A DNA stretch of 64,000 nt from Erythrobacteraceae bacterium WH01K. GTDB taxonomy: Bacteria > Pseudomonadota > Alphaproteobacteria > Sphingomonadales > Sphingomonadaceae. The position numbers and the translations under genes are program-made. Where the stretch lies: contig CP115966.1 in the NCBI GenBank assembly GCA_027941995.1, forward strand, positions 434,001 through 498,000. Direction: 5' to 3'. This document shows positions 17,862 through 26,675 of this stretch, piece after piece. Every line of letters begins with the position of its first letter. The first letter of the stretch is position 1. Below the pieces are notes generated by a model that made no database searches, was not told the DNA's origin, and saw nothing but the letters and a program-made list of their open reading frames with translations.

Positions 17862-19712
17862 ATGAAGGCAGTTTGGGTAATCGGCGTGGCCGGTCTGGCA
17901 CTCGGGGGATGTGCGACGGTGGACGGTTACGGGGCGGATGGCACGGCGTCCGCCGCCACCGTTCAGCCCGTCGCGCCCGAAACGGCAAGCCCGGTCAACG
18001 CCTCCGCGATTGCCGCAGCGGAAAATATCGGTTCCCTGTTCGAGGCGTATGACGACGCATCGCTCGAGCTTTCGCCGCTGGGCAAGGCCTATCGCGGCAT
18101 TCGCGACGAGGATTACGGCGAATGGGGCGATTTCACCGATGCGGGCGAGCGTCAGTCGTTCGAGCTGCTGCAATTCACGGCAGAGCAGATGCGCGGCAAG
18201 TTCGACGTGGATGCGTTGCCGGAGCAGGACGCCTTGTCCTATCGCCTGTTCGAAGCGGTTGAAGAACGGCGCGCATCGCTTTTCCCGTATCGCAAATACG
18301 GCTACATCTTCGACCAGATGAACGGCGCGCAAAGCCAGCTGCCGGCCTTCCTGATCAACATTCACCGCGTGACCAGCGAAAGCGATGCGCGCGATTACAT
18401 CAGCCGGATCGAAGGCGTCGGCCCGGGCATGGCGGAACTGACCTCGCAGTCGCGCGAACGCGCCGATAACGGCATCATGCCGCCTGACTGGGTCTATCCC
18501 TATGTCATCTCCGATATCGAGAACCTGCTGTCCGCCGGACTGGACAATGCGATCCTGGAGGATTTCGCGGAGAAGGTGGACGAGCTGGAAATCGACGACG
18601 CGGCGAAGGCTGCGCTGATCGCGGATTCCGTCACCGCCTGGGAAAGCTCTGCCCAGCCGGCCTATGAGGGGCTGCTTGCAGAGATGAAGCGGCAGCAGGC
18701 GATCGCGCCGACCGATGACGGCATCTGGCGCTTCCCCGAAGGAGCGGCCTATTACGAGGCGCTGCTCGCCAATTATACCACCACCGATCTCTCGGCGGAT
18801 GAAATCCATGCCATCGGTCTTCGCGAGGTCGATCGCATCCATGGCGAAATGCGCGCCATCATGGCAGAGGTCGGTTTCGAGGGAAGCCTGCAGGACTTCT
18901 TCGAATATACCCGCACCAACGACCGGTTCTACTACACCAGCCGCGAGGAATATCTCGCCGATGCGCAGGCTGCGATTGACAAGGTCGAGGCCGTGATGCC
19001 GCAATGGTTCGGCACGCTGCCGACCGATCCGCTGGTGATCAAGCCGGTCGAGGCGTTCCGCGAGAAAAGCGCAGGGAAAGCGTTCTACCAGCGCCCCGCG
19101 CCCGATGGATCCCGGCCGGGCACGTACTACGTGAACCTCTACAACCTGAAGGATATGTCGGCCAACGAACTGGAAGCGCTGGCCTATCACGAAGGCCTGC
19201 CGGGCCATCACCTGCAGCTTTCCATCCAGACCCAGCTCGGCGACGTGCCGCCCTTCCGCCGCTTCGGCGGGGTCACGGCTTATAGCGAGGGCTGGGGCCT
19301 CTATTCGGAAGAGCTGGGCAAGGATATGGGTTTCTACACCGATCCCTATTCCGATTTCGGCCGGCTGGGGATGGAACTGTGGCGCGCGTGCCGGCTGGTC
19401 GTCGATACCGGCATCCACCACAAGCGCTGGACGCGCGAGGAAGCGATTGCCTACCTCACCGAGAACACACCCAATCCCGATGGCGACATCCGCAAGGCGA
19501 TCGAACGCTATGCCGTCTATCCGGGGCAGGCGACCGCCTACATGATCGGCAAGCTGAAGATCATGGAATTGCGCGAAATGGCCCGGACCGAACTGGGCGA
19601 CGATTTCGACATTCGCGGCTTCCACGATGCCATCCTGCTCAGCGGTCCGGTGCCGCTGTCGATCATGGAAGAAAACGTCGCTGCATGGGTCGCCGGACAG
19701 AAAGACAGCTGA
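17862..19712 (+). CDS. DUF885 family lipoprotein, putative metallopeptidase
   Basis: The 616-residue protein starts MKAVWVIGVAGLALGGCAT; the lipobox LGGC predicts a lipoprotein. DUF885 features include AYHEGLPGHHLQ (HExxxHH-type zinc motif near residues 441-452) and YSEGWGLYSEELG about 30 residues later, which supplies the third zinc ligand. These suggest a gluzincin-type peptidase acting in the periplasm; the substrate is unknown. The ATG at 17862 has AGGAG six bases upstream; the frame is open to 17793 but those residues are not needed. The regulator gene follows within 13 bases. Confidence 0.92.
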   Translation: MKAVWVIGVAGLALGGCATVDGYGADGTASAATVQPVAPETASPVNASAIAAAENIGSLFEAYDDASLELSPLGKAYRGIRDEDYGEWGDFTDAGERQSFELLQFTAEQMRGKFDVDALPEQDALSYRLFEAVEERRASLFPYRKYGYIFDQMNGAQSQLPAFLINIHRVTSESDARDYISRIEGVGPGMAELTSQSRERADNGIMPPDWVYPYVISDIENLLSAGLDNAILEDFAEKVDELEIDDAAKAALIADSVTAWESSAQPAYEGLLAEMKRQQAIAPTDDGIWRFPEGAAYYEALLANYTTTDLSADEIHAIGLREVDRIHGEMRAIMAEVGFEGSLQDFFEYTRTNDRFYYTSREEYLADAQAAIDKVEAVMPQWFGTLPTDPLVIKPVEAFREKSAGKAFYQRPAPDGSRPGTYYVNLYNLKDMSANELEALAYHEGLPGHHLQLSIQTQLGDVPPFRRFGGVTAYSEGWGLYSEELGKDMGFYTDPYSDFGRLGMELWRACRLVVDTGIHHKRWTREEAIAYLTENTPNPDGDIRKAIERYAVYPGQATAYMIGKLKIMELREMARTELGDDFDIRGFHDAILLSGPVPLSIMEENVAAWVAGQKDS

Positions 19713-19724
19713 CGGGGGCAAATT

Positions 19725-20657
19725 CTGGCCAGAGACGAGAAACAGGACCGGGGGGCGCCCGAAGGCAGCTCGTTCGAATTCGACTTCGCGTCCATTCCTG
19801 CGGAGCTGAAAGGCTACGTCAACACGCTGTATACCTTCCGGTTCGAGGGGGAGGCGCTGGATGACGTGATGCCGGCCTATTCGCCGCAGCTGATGCTGTT
19901 CGGGGGCGGTGCGGTCTCTTCCGATTTCCCGTCGGGCACGCAGGGGCCGGTCGAAGGCGGCTTCTTCGTTGCGCAATTGGACCAGGCGACGCCGTTCCAT
20001 GTGCATGGTCCAGCGGAAATGGTGGGCGTCTCGCTCAACGTGAAGGGCTGGGCCGCGCTTACCGGGCAGCCCGTAAATCTCACGACGAACCGGATGCTGC
20101 CGCTCGCGGGCACGTTTGCGGATGGCGACGCCGCTGCGGCCGCGGCGGATATTGCCGGGCTTCTGGGGCGCGGGGATATCGACCGACCTCAGGCGGCCTC
20201 CCAAATTGCGTCGGTCCTCGGCGGCGCGTTGAGGAAACTCGATCCGGGGCATGACCAATTCATCGACCGCATGCTGGAATGGCTCGGTAATTCCTTCAAT
20301 CCGGCGATCGAAGACCTGCAGGAAACCCTCCCCATGTCGCCGCGCACGGTGCAGCGGCTGGCCAACCGGTATTTCGGACGCCCCCCGATCGCCCTGGCCA
20401 AGCGTTACCGCGCGGTTCAGGCAGCGACCATGCTGTCGATGCCCGACCTGCCCGACGCGATCGTGACCGAGATCTACGATTCCTTCTACGACCAGGCCCA
20501 CTTGATCAAGGATCTGCGGCGCTATACCGGCCGCACGCCGAAGCGACTCGGCGGGGATACCGAGACCCTGGGCGAAAAGACGCTCGATGTCCGGGGTTAC
20601 GGCAATGCGGCCCTGTTCGACCGGATTGCGGAAGAAGAAGCAAAGGCGAAGGCGTAA
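19725..20657 (+). CDS. AraC-family transcriptional regulator with unusual or unresolved start
   Basis: The C-terminal domain (roughly the last 110 residues) is an AraC-type double helix-turn-helix: PMSPRTVQRLANRYFGRPPIALAKRYRAVQAATML and SFYDQAHLIKDLRRYTGRTPKRL. The N-terminal part is the uncharacterised domain often seen in sphingomonad AraC proteins (the residues just before MPAYSPQLMLFGGG read FDFASIPAELKGYVNTLYTFRFEGE). There is no ATG, GTG or TTG in frame between the DUF885 stop (19712) and GTG 19866, yet this N-terminal domain is encoded upstream of 19866. A CTG at 19725 with GGGGG shortly before it is the most likely start. If only canonical starts are allowed the gene runs 19866-20657. 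Confidence 0.75.
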   Translation: MARDEKQDRGAPEGSSFEFDFASIPAELKGYVNTLYTFRFEGEALDDVMPAYSPQLMLFGGGAVSSDFPSGTQGPVEGGFFVAQLDQATPFHVHGPAEMVGVSLNVKGWAALTGQPVNLTTNRMLPLAGTFADGDAAAAAADIAGLLGRGDIDRPQAASQIASVLGGALRKLDPGHDQFIDRMLEWLGNSFNPAIEDLQETLPMSPRTVQRLANRYFGRPPIALAKRYRAVQAATMLSMPDLPDAIVTEIYDSFYDQAHLIKDLRRYTGRTPKRLGGDTETLGEKTLDVRGYGNAALFDRIAEEEAKAKA

Positions 20658-20704
20658 GCGAAGCGCCGCGCAAATGCTAACGACTCGCAACAATGGGATT
20701 TGCG

Positions 20705-20733
20705 TTGAAAGCGCGGCCACCCATGCATAGGTG
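20705..20733 (+). promoter_or_regulatory. Candidate promoter of the suf operon
   Basis: TTGAAA (20705-20710) and TAGGTG (20728-20733) are separated by 17 bases. They lie 44 bases before the ATG of the Rrf2 regulator, the first gene of the suf operon. The -10 match is weak (TA at the first two positions only), so this is a candidate. Confidence 0.4.
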
Positions 20734-20769
20734 AAATCGGAACGAAACAGTCCGATTACCCGTTTTCAC
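20731..20769. promoter_or_regulatory. Nested inverted repeats, candidate Rrf2 operator of the suf operon
   Basis: A perfect 7-bp inverted repeat, AATCGGA (20735-20741) and TCCGATT (20751-20757), sits inside an outer pair GTGAAA (20731-20736) and TTTCAC (20764-20769). The element overlaps the predicted -10 region and ends eight bases before the regulator ATG, the usual place for autoregulation by IscR/SufR-type proteins. It could also form a leader hairpin in the mRNA. Confidence 0.4.
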
Positions 20770-20776
20770 GAGCACC

Positions 20777-21202
20777 ATGCGCCTTTCCAACCTCGCCGAT
20801 TATGCCATCGTCACGATGTGCGCCGCGACCCGCCATTGCGGCGGCGGACGCGTGTCGGCGGGCGAACTGGCTCAGGAAACCGGCCTTCCGGCCCCGACCG
20901 TGCAGAAAGTCGTCAGCAAGCTGTCGGGCGCGGGATTGCTGCGCTCGGTCCGCGGGGCCGGCGGCGGGTTGCAACTGGCCCGCCCGGCGGCGGCGATTAC
21001 CGTTGCCGACATCGTCGAGGCGGTCGAAGGGCCCATCGCGCTCACCGCATGCGTCGATGGATCGGACTGCGTCGTTGGCGACACCTGCGCGGTGAAGCCG
21101 CACTGGCCCACGATAAACAATGCACTGCGCGGCGCGCTGGCGGACATCCCGCTGACACAGCTTGCGCAGGCTCACCAGACAGCCACGAAAGAACTGGCAT
21201 GA
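20777..21202 (+). CDS. Rrf2-family Fe-S cluster-responsive regulator of the suf operon
   Basis: The 141-residue protein is an Rrf2 winged helix regulator: [41 protein letters not shown] (about residues 31-49) and the wing [15 protein letters not shown]. Three cysteines, C92, C98 and C104 (ACVDGSDC...GDTC), form the cluster-binding set of IscR-like proteins. It likely senses Fe-S status and represses or activates the operon. Its stop overlaps the sufB start (ATGA), so the two are translationally coupled. Confidence 0.95.
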   Translation: MRLSNLADYAIVTMCAATRHCGGGRVSAGELAQETGLPAPTVQKVVSKLSGAGLLRSVRGAGGGLQLARPAAAITVADIVEAVEGPIALTACVDGSDCVVGDTCAVKPHWPTINNALRGALADIPLTQLAQAHQTATKELA

Positions 21203-22695
21203 CCGATACTCTCGACCTACAGGACCAGCCTTTACAGGACCAGGCCGCCCACGATGCCGCCGCAAAGGCCGCCGACTACGAACACGGCTGGTCGAGCGAG
21301 ATCGACACCGAGTTCGCCGAGAAGGGCCTGACCGAAGACACCGTCCGGTTTATCAGCGCCAAGAAGGGCGAGCCCGAATGGATGCTCGACTGGCGGCTCA
21401 AGGCCTTCCGCCTGTGGCAGGAGATGGAGGAGCCGAACTGGGCCAAGCTCGGCTATCCGGAAATCGACTATCAGGACGCCTATTACTACGCCGCGCCGAA
21501 GAAGAAGCCGGAGCTGGAAAGCCTCGACGAACTCGATCCGGCGATCCGTGAAACCTACGAGAAACTGGGCATTCCGATTGCCGAGCAGGAAGTGCTCGCC
21601 GGGGTGAAGGGCGCGCGCAAGGTCGCGGTGGATGCGGTGTTCGACAGCGTCAGCGTCGCCACGACCTTCCGCGAGGAGCTGAGCAAGGCCGGCGTCATCT
21701 TCCTGTCGATCAGCGAGGCGATCAAGGAGCATCCCGAGCTGGTGAAGAAGTGGCTCGGCAAGGTCGTGCCGCAGCGCGACAACTATTTCGCCACGCTCAA
21801 CAGCGCGGTCTTTTCCGACGGCACCTTCGTCTACATCCCCGAGGGCGTGCGCTGCCCGATGGAGCTTTCGACCTATTTCCGCATAAATGCGGAGAACACC
21901 GGCCAGTTCGAACGCACGCTGATCGTCGCCGAGAAGGGCTCTTACGTCAGCTATCTCGAAGGCTGCACCGCCCCGATGCGCGACGAGAACCAGCTTCACG
22001 CTGCTGTTGTCGAGCTGGTCGCGCTGGAAGATGCCGAGATCAAGTATTCGACCGTCCAGAACTGGTATCCCGGCGATGCCGAGGGCAAGGGCGGAATCTA
22101 CAATTTCGTGACCAAACGCGCGCTGTGCCAAGGCGACCGGAGCAAGGTCAGCTGGACGCAGGTCGAAACCGGCAGCGCGGTGACGTGGAAATATCCCTCG
22201 TGCGTGCTCAACGGGCGCGACAGCGTGGGCGAATTCTACTCCGTCGCCGTCACCAACAATCACCAGCAGGCCGATACCGGGACCAAGATGATCCACAACG
22301 CGCCCGGCACGCGCAGCACGATCATTTCCAAAGGGATCAGCGCGGGCAAGTCGAACAACACCTATCGCGGCCTGGTGCGCGTCAGCCCCAATGCCGAGGG
22401 CGTGCGCAACCGCACCGAATGCGACTCGCTGCTGATCGGCGACCAGTGCGGCGCGCACACCGTGCCCTATATCGAGGTGAAGAACCCCAGCGCCCAGATC
22501 GAGCACGAGGCAACCACCAGCAAGGTGAGCGACGACCAGCTGTTCTATGCCCAGCAGCGCGGGCTGGACGAGGAAGAGGCGATGGCGCTGATCGTCAACG
22601 GCTTCGCGAAAGAGGTGCTCAAAGAGCTGCCAATGGAGTTTGCCGTCGAGGCCCAGAAGCTGCTGGCGATCTCGCTCGAGGGGAGCGTGGGGTGA
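21199..22695 (+). CDS. sufB: Fe-S cluster assembly scaffold SufB
   Basis: The 498-residue product matches Suf[44 protein letters not shown] and the C-terminal [22 protein letters not shown]. It forms the SufBC2D complex, the main scaffold that builds Fe-S clusters with sulfur from SufS. The frame is open far upstream to 20731, but the ATG at 21199 ([10 protein letters not shown]) overlapping the regulator stop is the natural start. The next small gene starts within the sufB stop (GTGA). Confidence 0.98.
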   Translation: MTDTLDLQDQPLQDQAAHDAAAKAADYEHGWSSEIDTEFAEKGLTEDTVRFISAKKGEPEWMLDWRLKAFRLWQEMEEPNWAKLGYPEIDYQDAYYYAAPKKKPELESLDELDPAIRETYEKLGIPIAEQEVLAGVKGARKVAVDAVFDSVSVATTFREELSKAGVIFLSISEAIKEHPELVKKWLGKVVPQRDNYFATLNSAVFSDGTFVYIPEGVRCPMELSTYFRINAENTGQFERTLIVAEKGSYVSYLEGCTAPMRDENQLHAAVVELVALEDAEIKYSTVQNWYPGDAEGKGGIYNFVTKRALCQGDRSKVSWTQVETGSAVTWKYPSCVLNGRDSVGEFYSVAVTNNHQQADTGTKMIHNAPGTRSTIISKGISAGKSNNTYRGLVRVSPNAEGVRNRTECDSLLIGDQCGAHTVPYIEVKNPSAQIEHEATTSKVSDDQLFYAQQRGLDEEEAMALIVNGFAKEVLKELPMEFAVEAQKLLAISLEGSVG

Positions 22696-22919
22696 GATTT
22701 TTTCTGGCCGGTTCTGCCCTGATGGGCATCGCAACCACCCTTTATTTTTGGACGGTTAGTGCTGCCATGACAGGTCACATAATTCCCGTACCGTCATATT
22801 CATCCGAGGCACTTGGCGAATTTTGGACGTGGTTCGCGATTTTCTGGGTTCCGCCTTTTTTCTCGGTATTTGCGATTTGGCTTCTGCTTCGCAATCGTAG
22901 GCTGAGTGCAAATGACTGA
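22692..22919 (+). CDS. Small two-TM membrane protein inside the suf operon
   Basis: The 75-residue product has two hydrophobic segments (about residues 3-24 and 46-68) around a short polar loop and a basic C-terminal end ([10 protein letters not shown]). The GTG start overlaps the sufB stop and has GGGGAG six bases upstream, which supports translation. Codon use is less GC-biased than sufB. No family recognised. Its stop overlaps the start of the next gene. Confidence 0.7.
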   Translation: MRFFLAGSALMGIATTLYFWTVSAAMTGHIIPVPSYSSEALGEFWTWFAIFWVPPFFSVFAIWLLLRNRRLSAND

Positions 22920-23493
22920 ACGCAAGACCCTTCAGATTCGCGATTCATCCGAGACCGCCGACGCCGCGCCCGCGCTCAAGAAGAAGGGCCGTGGGTGGGA
23001 GATTTCGGAGAAGCGGCTCGATGCGCTGCATGAACGGGCGCGCGAATTGCGGCGGCATTCCTCGCCGGCGCACAAGGCGCTGGCGAAGCGTTTCACCGAG
23101 GCCGACATGGGCCCCTTCACCTTCACGCGGCATGCCGTGGTCGGCAGCGCGATCGTCGATTTCAACTGCCACAAACTCGGCATGGCGATCATCATCGACG
23201 AGCCGGACCAGAACGAAACCCTCGCCAAACGGCGCGACAAGAGTCTCGAATCCGTCGGTATCCGCGTCATGCGGATCACGGCGGAGGACATTCTCGAAAA
23301 CATGGACAAGGTGCTGGAGCGCATCACGCTCGGCATGAGAATGCGGATCGGCGACCGCAAACAGGCCCGCCGCGAACACGACGCCAGGAACCCGCGCCAG
23401 ACCAGGCCGCGCTACGACCGCGACGGCAATGGCCCGCCCCGTGGAGGCGCACCGCGCGGCAGGACACATGGCAGTGACCGGGGCCGTGGATGA
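22912..23493 (+). CDS. DUF559 domain protein (Vsr/endonuclease-like fold)
   Basis: The 193-residue protein contains a DUF559 domain (about residues 35-140): ARELRRHSSPAHKALAKRF, the core FTRHAVVGSAIVDFNCHKLGMAIIIDEPDQN and RRDKSLESVGIRVMRITAEDIL. This family has the restriction-endonuclease-like fold related to Vsr. The C-terminal 45 residues are basic and disordered (Arg/Gly/Pro-rich). A role in Fe-S assembly is not established. The start ATG overlaps the previous stop; an ORF start at 22906 (GTG) adds only two residues. Confidence 0.85.
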   Translation: MTERKTLQIRDSSETADAAPALKKKGRGWEISEKRLDALHERARELRRHSSPAHKALAKRFTEADMGPFTFTRHAVVGSAIVDFNCHKLGMAIIIDEPDQNETLAKRRDKSLESVGIRVMRITAEDILENMDKVLERITLGMRMRIGDRKQARREHDARNPRQTRPRYDRDGNGPPRGGAPRGRTHGSDRGRG

Positions 23494-23591
23494 CAATCGG
23501 CGACCTCGGTGCCGGACAGACCATCCTGTTCTGGATCGCGATCTTCCTCGCGATCTGGGGCGGCTACCTGTTCGCCAGGCGGAGGAAGTGA
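23490..23591 (+). CDS. Very small membrane peptide, 33 residues
   Basis: ATG overlaps the DUF559 stop (ATGA). The peptide has a short N-terminus (MTIGDLGAG), one transmembrane helix (QTILFWIAIFLAIWGGYLFA) and a basic tail RRRK, a classical single-pass membrane microprotein pattern. The GGAGG in its last codons serves as the ribosome site for the next gene. No family recognised. Confidence 0.6.
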   Translation: MTIGDLGAGQTILFWIAIFLAIWGGYLFARRRK

Positions 23592-23592
23592 C

Positions 23593-23937
23593 ATGGTGAT
23601 GCGGACAAACCTGTGGTTCCCGGCCGCGATCCTCGGCCTGCACGCCCTCCCGGCACACGCCCAAGGTGACGTGACGCCTGCCGCGGCGGAGAAATCGCTG
23701 CGAACCTGCCTCGTCACCGGTTCCTCCGCTGCTCCGCGAACCGGCCTGCGCGAAGCGGTCCTGATGGTCCGCGCTTTCTGTGGTCCGCAGATCGGGCGCG
23801 TGCAGGACAAACGTGTCGCCGCTGCCACCGCCGGGCGCGAAGGAGCGGCAGCCGATGCCGCCAAGGACCGTGCCATTCGAACCCTTAACGACGAGATCGT
23901 TCTCGCCATTACTAATTTTACCGGACTGACATTGTAA
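23593..23937 (+). CDS. Small secreted hypothetical protein in the suf operon
   Basis: The 114-residue precursor has a signal peptide (MVMRTNLWFPAAILGLHALPAHA, cleavage after AHA) and a mature part with two cysteines (RTCLVTG and FCGPQIG), which could form a disulfide in the periplasm. GGAGG lies seven bases before the ATG at 23593. It ends one base before the sufC ATG. No family recognised. Confidence 0.75.
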   Translation: MVMRTNLWFPAAILGLHALPAHAQGDVTPAAAEKSLRTCLVTGSSAAPRTGLREAVLMVRAFCGPQIGRVQDKRVAAATAGREGAAADAAKDRAIRTLNDEIVLAITNFTGLTL

Positions 23938-23938
23938 C

Positions 23939-24688
23939 ATGCTGAAAATCGAAAACCTTTCCGCCGAGATTGACGGTAAGCAGATCCTCGACGGGCTCAC
24001 GCTCGAAGTGCCTGCGGGCGAGGTCCATGCGATCATGGGCCCGAACGGCGCCGGCAAATCGACGCTCGCCTATGTGCTGGGCGGGCGCCCCGGTTACGAA
24101 GTGACCGGCGGCAGCGTGACGTTCAACGGACAGGACCTGCTGGACCTCGAACCGCACGAGCGCGCCTCGGCGGGCCTGTTCCTCGGCTTCCAGTACCCGG
24201 TCGAGATTCCGGGCGTTTCCAACGTCCAGTTCCTGCGCGAGGCGCTGAACGCCCAGCGCAAGGCGCGGGGCGAGGAAGCCCTGACCGGCGGCGAATTCCT
24301 GAAACTGGCGAAGGACAAGGCCGGGCTGCTGAAGCTCGACATGGAAATGCTCAAGCGCAACGTGAATGTCGGCTTCTCCGGCGGCGAGAAGAAGCGCGCC
24401 GAGATGGTCCAGATGGGCATCCTCGACCCGGCATTCGCCGTGCTGGACGAGACCGACAGCGGCCTCGACATCGATGCGCTGCGCGTGGTCGGCGACGGGA
24501 TCAATGCGATCATGCGCGACCCTGCCAAGGGCGTGCTTCTGATTACCCATTACCAGCGCCTGCTCGACGTGGTGCAGCCGGACAAGGTGTCGATCCTGGC
24601 GCAGGGCCGGATCGTCCAGACCGGTGGGCCGGAACTGGCGCAGCGTCTGGAGGCCGAGGGTTACGATGCGGTGATGGCAGATGCCTGA
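23939..24688 (+). CDS. sufC: Fe-S cluster assembly ATPase SufC
   Basis: The 249-residue ABC-type ATPase carries Walker A GPNGAGKST (about residues 33-41), the Q-loop GFQYPVEIPGV, signature SGGEKKR (about 147-153) and Walker B AVLDETDSGLDIDAL. It powers the SufBCD scaffold in the cytoplasm. It overlaps sufD by eight bases. Confidence 0.98.
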   Translation: MLKIENLSAEIDGKQILDGLTLEVPAGEVHAIMGPNGAGKSTLAYVLGGRPGYEVTGGSVTFNGQDLLDLEPHERASAGLFLGFQYPVEIPGVSNVQFLREALNAQRKARGEEALTGGEFLKLAKDKAGLLKLDMEMLKRNVNVGFSGGEKKRAEMVQMGILDPAFAVLDETDSGLDIDALRVVGDGINAIMRDPAKGVLLITHYQRLLDVVQPDKVSILAQGRIVQTGGPELAQRLEAEGYDAVMADA

Positions 24689-25442
24689 GGCAACGTCTTT
24701 CCCCACACGCAAGGACGAGGCGTGGCGGTATTCCGATACCGATGCACTTGCTTCGCTCGATCTCGGCACGTTCGACGACTGGAGCGACATCGACGTTCCG
24801 GCAGGCGAGACGCGGCGCGAAATCGTCACCATTGCAGAGCCGGATGACGGTACGCAGCTTCGCCGCCTGCGCGTGAAGATCGGCGAGGGCGCCCGGTTCG
24901 AACTGTTCGGCGTAATTGCAGCGGCGCAGCTGGGCCGCGTCGAACTGGTCGTGCACCTGGAACGCGGGGCGCATTTCGAGATGGGCGGCATCACGGTCGG
25001 CGGGCGCGACACCACGCGCGAATTCGTCAGCCACGTCGTTCACGCTCATCCCGAAGCCACCAGCAACCAGACCGTGCGCGCCGTCCATTGGGGCCAGGGC
25101 ACGGGCAATTTCCTCGGCCGGATCGACGTCGTGCGCGATGCGCAGAAGACCGATGCGGCGCAGGATTTCAAGGGCCTGCTGCTGGAAAAGGGCGCGAGCG
25201 TGAACGCCGTGCCACAGCTCGAAATCTTTGCCGACGACGTGCAGTGCGCGCATGGTGCCACCGTGGGCCAGCTGGACGAGAACGCGCGTTTCTACATGGC
25301 GGCGCGCGGCCTATCGCCCGAACTGTCGCGCCGTCTTCTGGTTCAGGCGTTCCTCGGCGATGCGATGGCGGGGCTGGGCGACGAGGACGAGGCGGAAGCC
25401 CTGCTCCGCATCGCACTGGACAAGCTGGACGCGCATCTGTGA
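24681..25442 (+). CDS. sufD: Fe-S cluster assembly protein SufD
   Basis: The 253-residue product starts PTRKDEAWRYSDTDALASLD, the conserved 'K.E.W.Y' SufD opening, and ends with the SufB/D core (KGLLLEKGASVNAVPQLEIF and DDVQCAHGATVGQLDENARFYMAARG). SufD is shorter here than the enterobacterial protein (about 420), as in other alphaproteobacteria. It binds SufB and SufC and is needed for iron acquisition by the scaffold. Its stop overlaps the sufS start. Confidence 0.96.
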   Translation: MPEATSFPTRKDEAWRYSDTDALASLDLGTFDDWSDIDVPAGETRREIVTIAEPDDGTQLRRLRVKIGEGARFELFGVIAAAQLGRVELVVHLERGAHFEMGGITVGGRDTTREFVSHVVHAHPEATSNQTVRAVHWGQGTGNFLGRIDVVRDAQKTDAAQDFKGLLLEKGASVNAVPQLEIFADDVQCAHGATVGQLDENARFYMAARGLSPELSRRLLVQAFLGDAMAGLGDEDEAEALLRIALDKLDAHL

Positions 25443-26668
25443 ACGAGGCCGTCACCCTTTCCCGCAAGGCGGATTTCCCGGGCCTCGTCACGGCCGAGGG
25501 CAAGCCCTGGCATTATCTCGACACGGCTGCCACGGCACAGAAACCCCGCGCGGTGATCGACGCGATGAGCCGGGCACTGGGCGCGGATTACGCCACCGTC
25601 CACCGCGGCGTCTATGGCCGCAGCGCGCAGATGACGCTGGGTTACGAAGCGGCGCGGCGCAGGGTTGCGGGGTTCGTCGGGGCGAAGAACGAGAACGAGA
25701 TCGTCTTCGTGCGCGGTGCGACCGAAGGCATCAACCTCGTGGCGAATAGCTGGGGCCGGGCGAACTTGCGCGAAGGCGACCGCATCATGCTGTCGCAGCT
25801 GGAGCATCACTCCAACATCGTGCCGTGGCAGATCGTGGCGCAGGAAACCGGCGCGAAGATCGATGTGTGTCCCCTGACCGAAGACGGTCTGATCGATCTG
25901 GACTGGCTGGAGGCCAACCTGACGCGCGCGCACAAGCTGGTCGCCTTGGCCCATGTGTCCAACGTCCTCGGTTCCGTTCTGGGCGCCAAGCGCGCTGCGA
26001 AGGCCGCCCATGCGGTGGGCGCGAAGCTGCTGCTGGACGGCTGCCAGAGCGCGCCGCGCATGCGGCTCGCCATGGACGAGCTGGGGTGCGATTTCTTCGT
26101 GCTGTCCGCTCACAAGCTTTACGGGCCGACCGGCATCGGCGTGCTGTGGGCGCGCGAGGAGATACTGGAAGAAATGCCGCCCTGGCACGGCGGCGGCGCG
26201 ATGATCGACAAGGTCACGTTCGAGAAATCGACCTATGCCCCGCCGCCCCAGCGGTTCGAGGCGGGCACGCCGATGATTACCGAGGCCATCGCGCTGCATG
26301 CTGCCATCGACTATGTCGAAGAGGTGGCCGGCGAGGCGGGCATGCAGGGGCTTTTCGCGCACGAGGCCGATCTGGCAGCGAGGACTCGCGAGGCGCTTTC
26401 GCGGATCAATTCGGTCCGCGTCCTGGGACCGGAGCAGAGCGCGGGGATCGTCTCTTTCGTGATGGAGGGGGTTCACCCGCACGATCTGGGCACCATATTG
26501 GATGAAGAGAACGTCGCGATCCGCGCCGGGCACCATTGCTGCCAGCCGCTGATGGACCATCTCGGCGTTCCCGCAACTGCGCGGGCGAGCTTCGGACTCT
26601 ACAGCGACGACAGCGATATCGAGGCCCTGCTGCGCGGTATCGAGCGAACACAGAAGATTTTCGGCTAG
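25439..26668 (+). CDS. sufS: Cysteine desulfurase SufS
   Basis: The 409-residue PLP enzyme shows YLDTAATAQKP, the PLP-lysine site LSAHKLYGPTGIGVLW (Lys near residue 225) and RAGHHCCQPLMDHLG with the catalytic Cys near residue 366. It mobilises sulfur from cysteine for cluster assembly. The GTG start overlaps the sufD stop (GTGA), showing tight coupling. No separate sufE was seen in the operon. Confidence 0.97.
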   Translation: MNEAVTLSRKADFPGLVTAEGKPWHYLDTAATAQKPRAVIDAMSRALGADYATVHRGVYGRSAQMTLGYEAARRRVAGFVGAKNENEIVFVRGATEGINLVANSWGRANLREGDRIMLSQLEHHSNIVPWQIVAQETGAKIDVCPLTEDGLIDLDWLEANLTRAHKLVALAHVSNVLGSVLGAKRAAKAAHAVGAKLLLDGCQSAPRMRLAMDELGCDFFVLSAHKLYGPTGIGVLWAREEILEEMPPWHGGGAMIDKVTFEKSTYAPPPQRFEAGTPMITEAIALHAAIDYVEEVAGEAGMQGLFAHEADLAARTREALSRINSVRVLGPEQSAGIVSFVMEGVHPHDLGTILDEENVAIRAGHHCCQPLMDHLGVPATARASFGLYSDDSDIEALLRGIERTQKIFG

Positions 26669-26675
26669 GAATTCG

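Noticed and set aside
17820-20720. 966-codon open frame on the minus strand opposite the DUF885 and AraC genes
   Set aside because: It mirrors two well-supported genes; high G+C with strong third-position bias leaves long antisense frames. It has no family features and the forward proteins have clear motifs.
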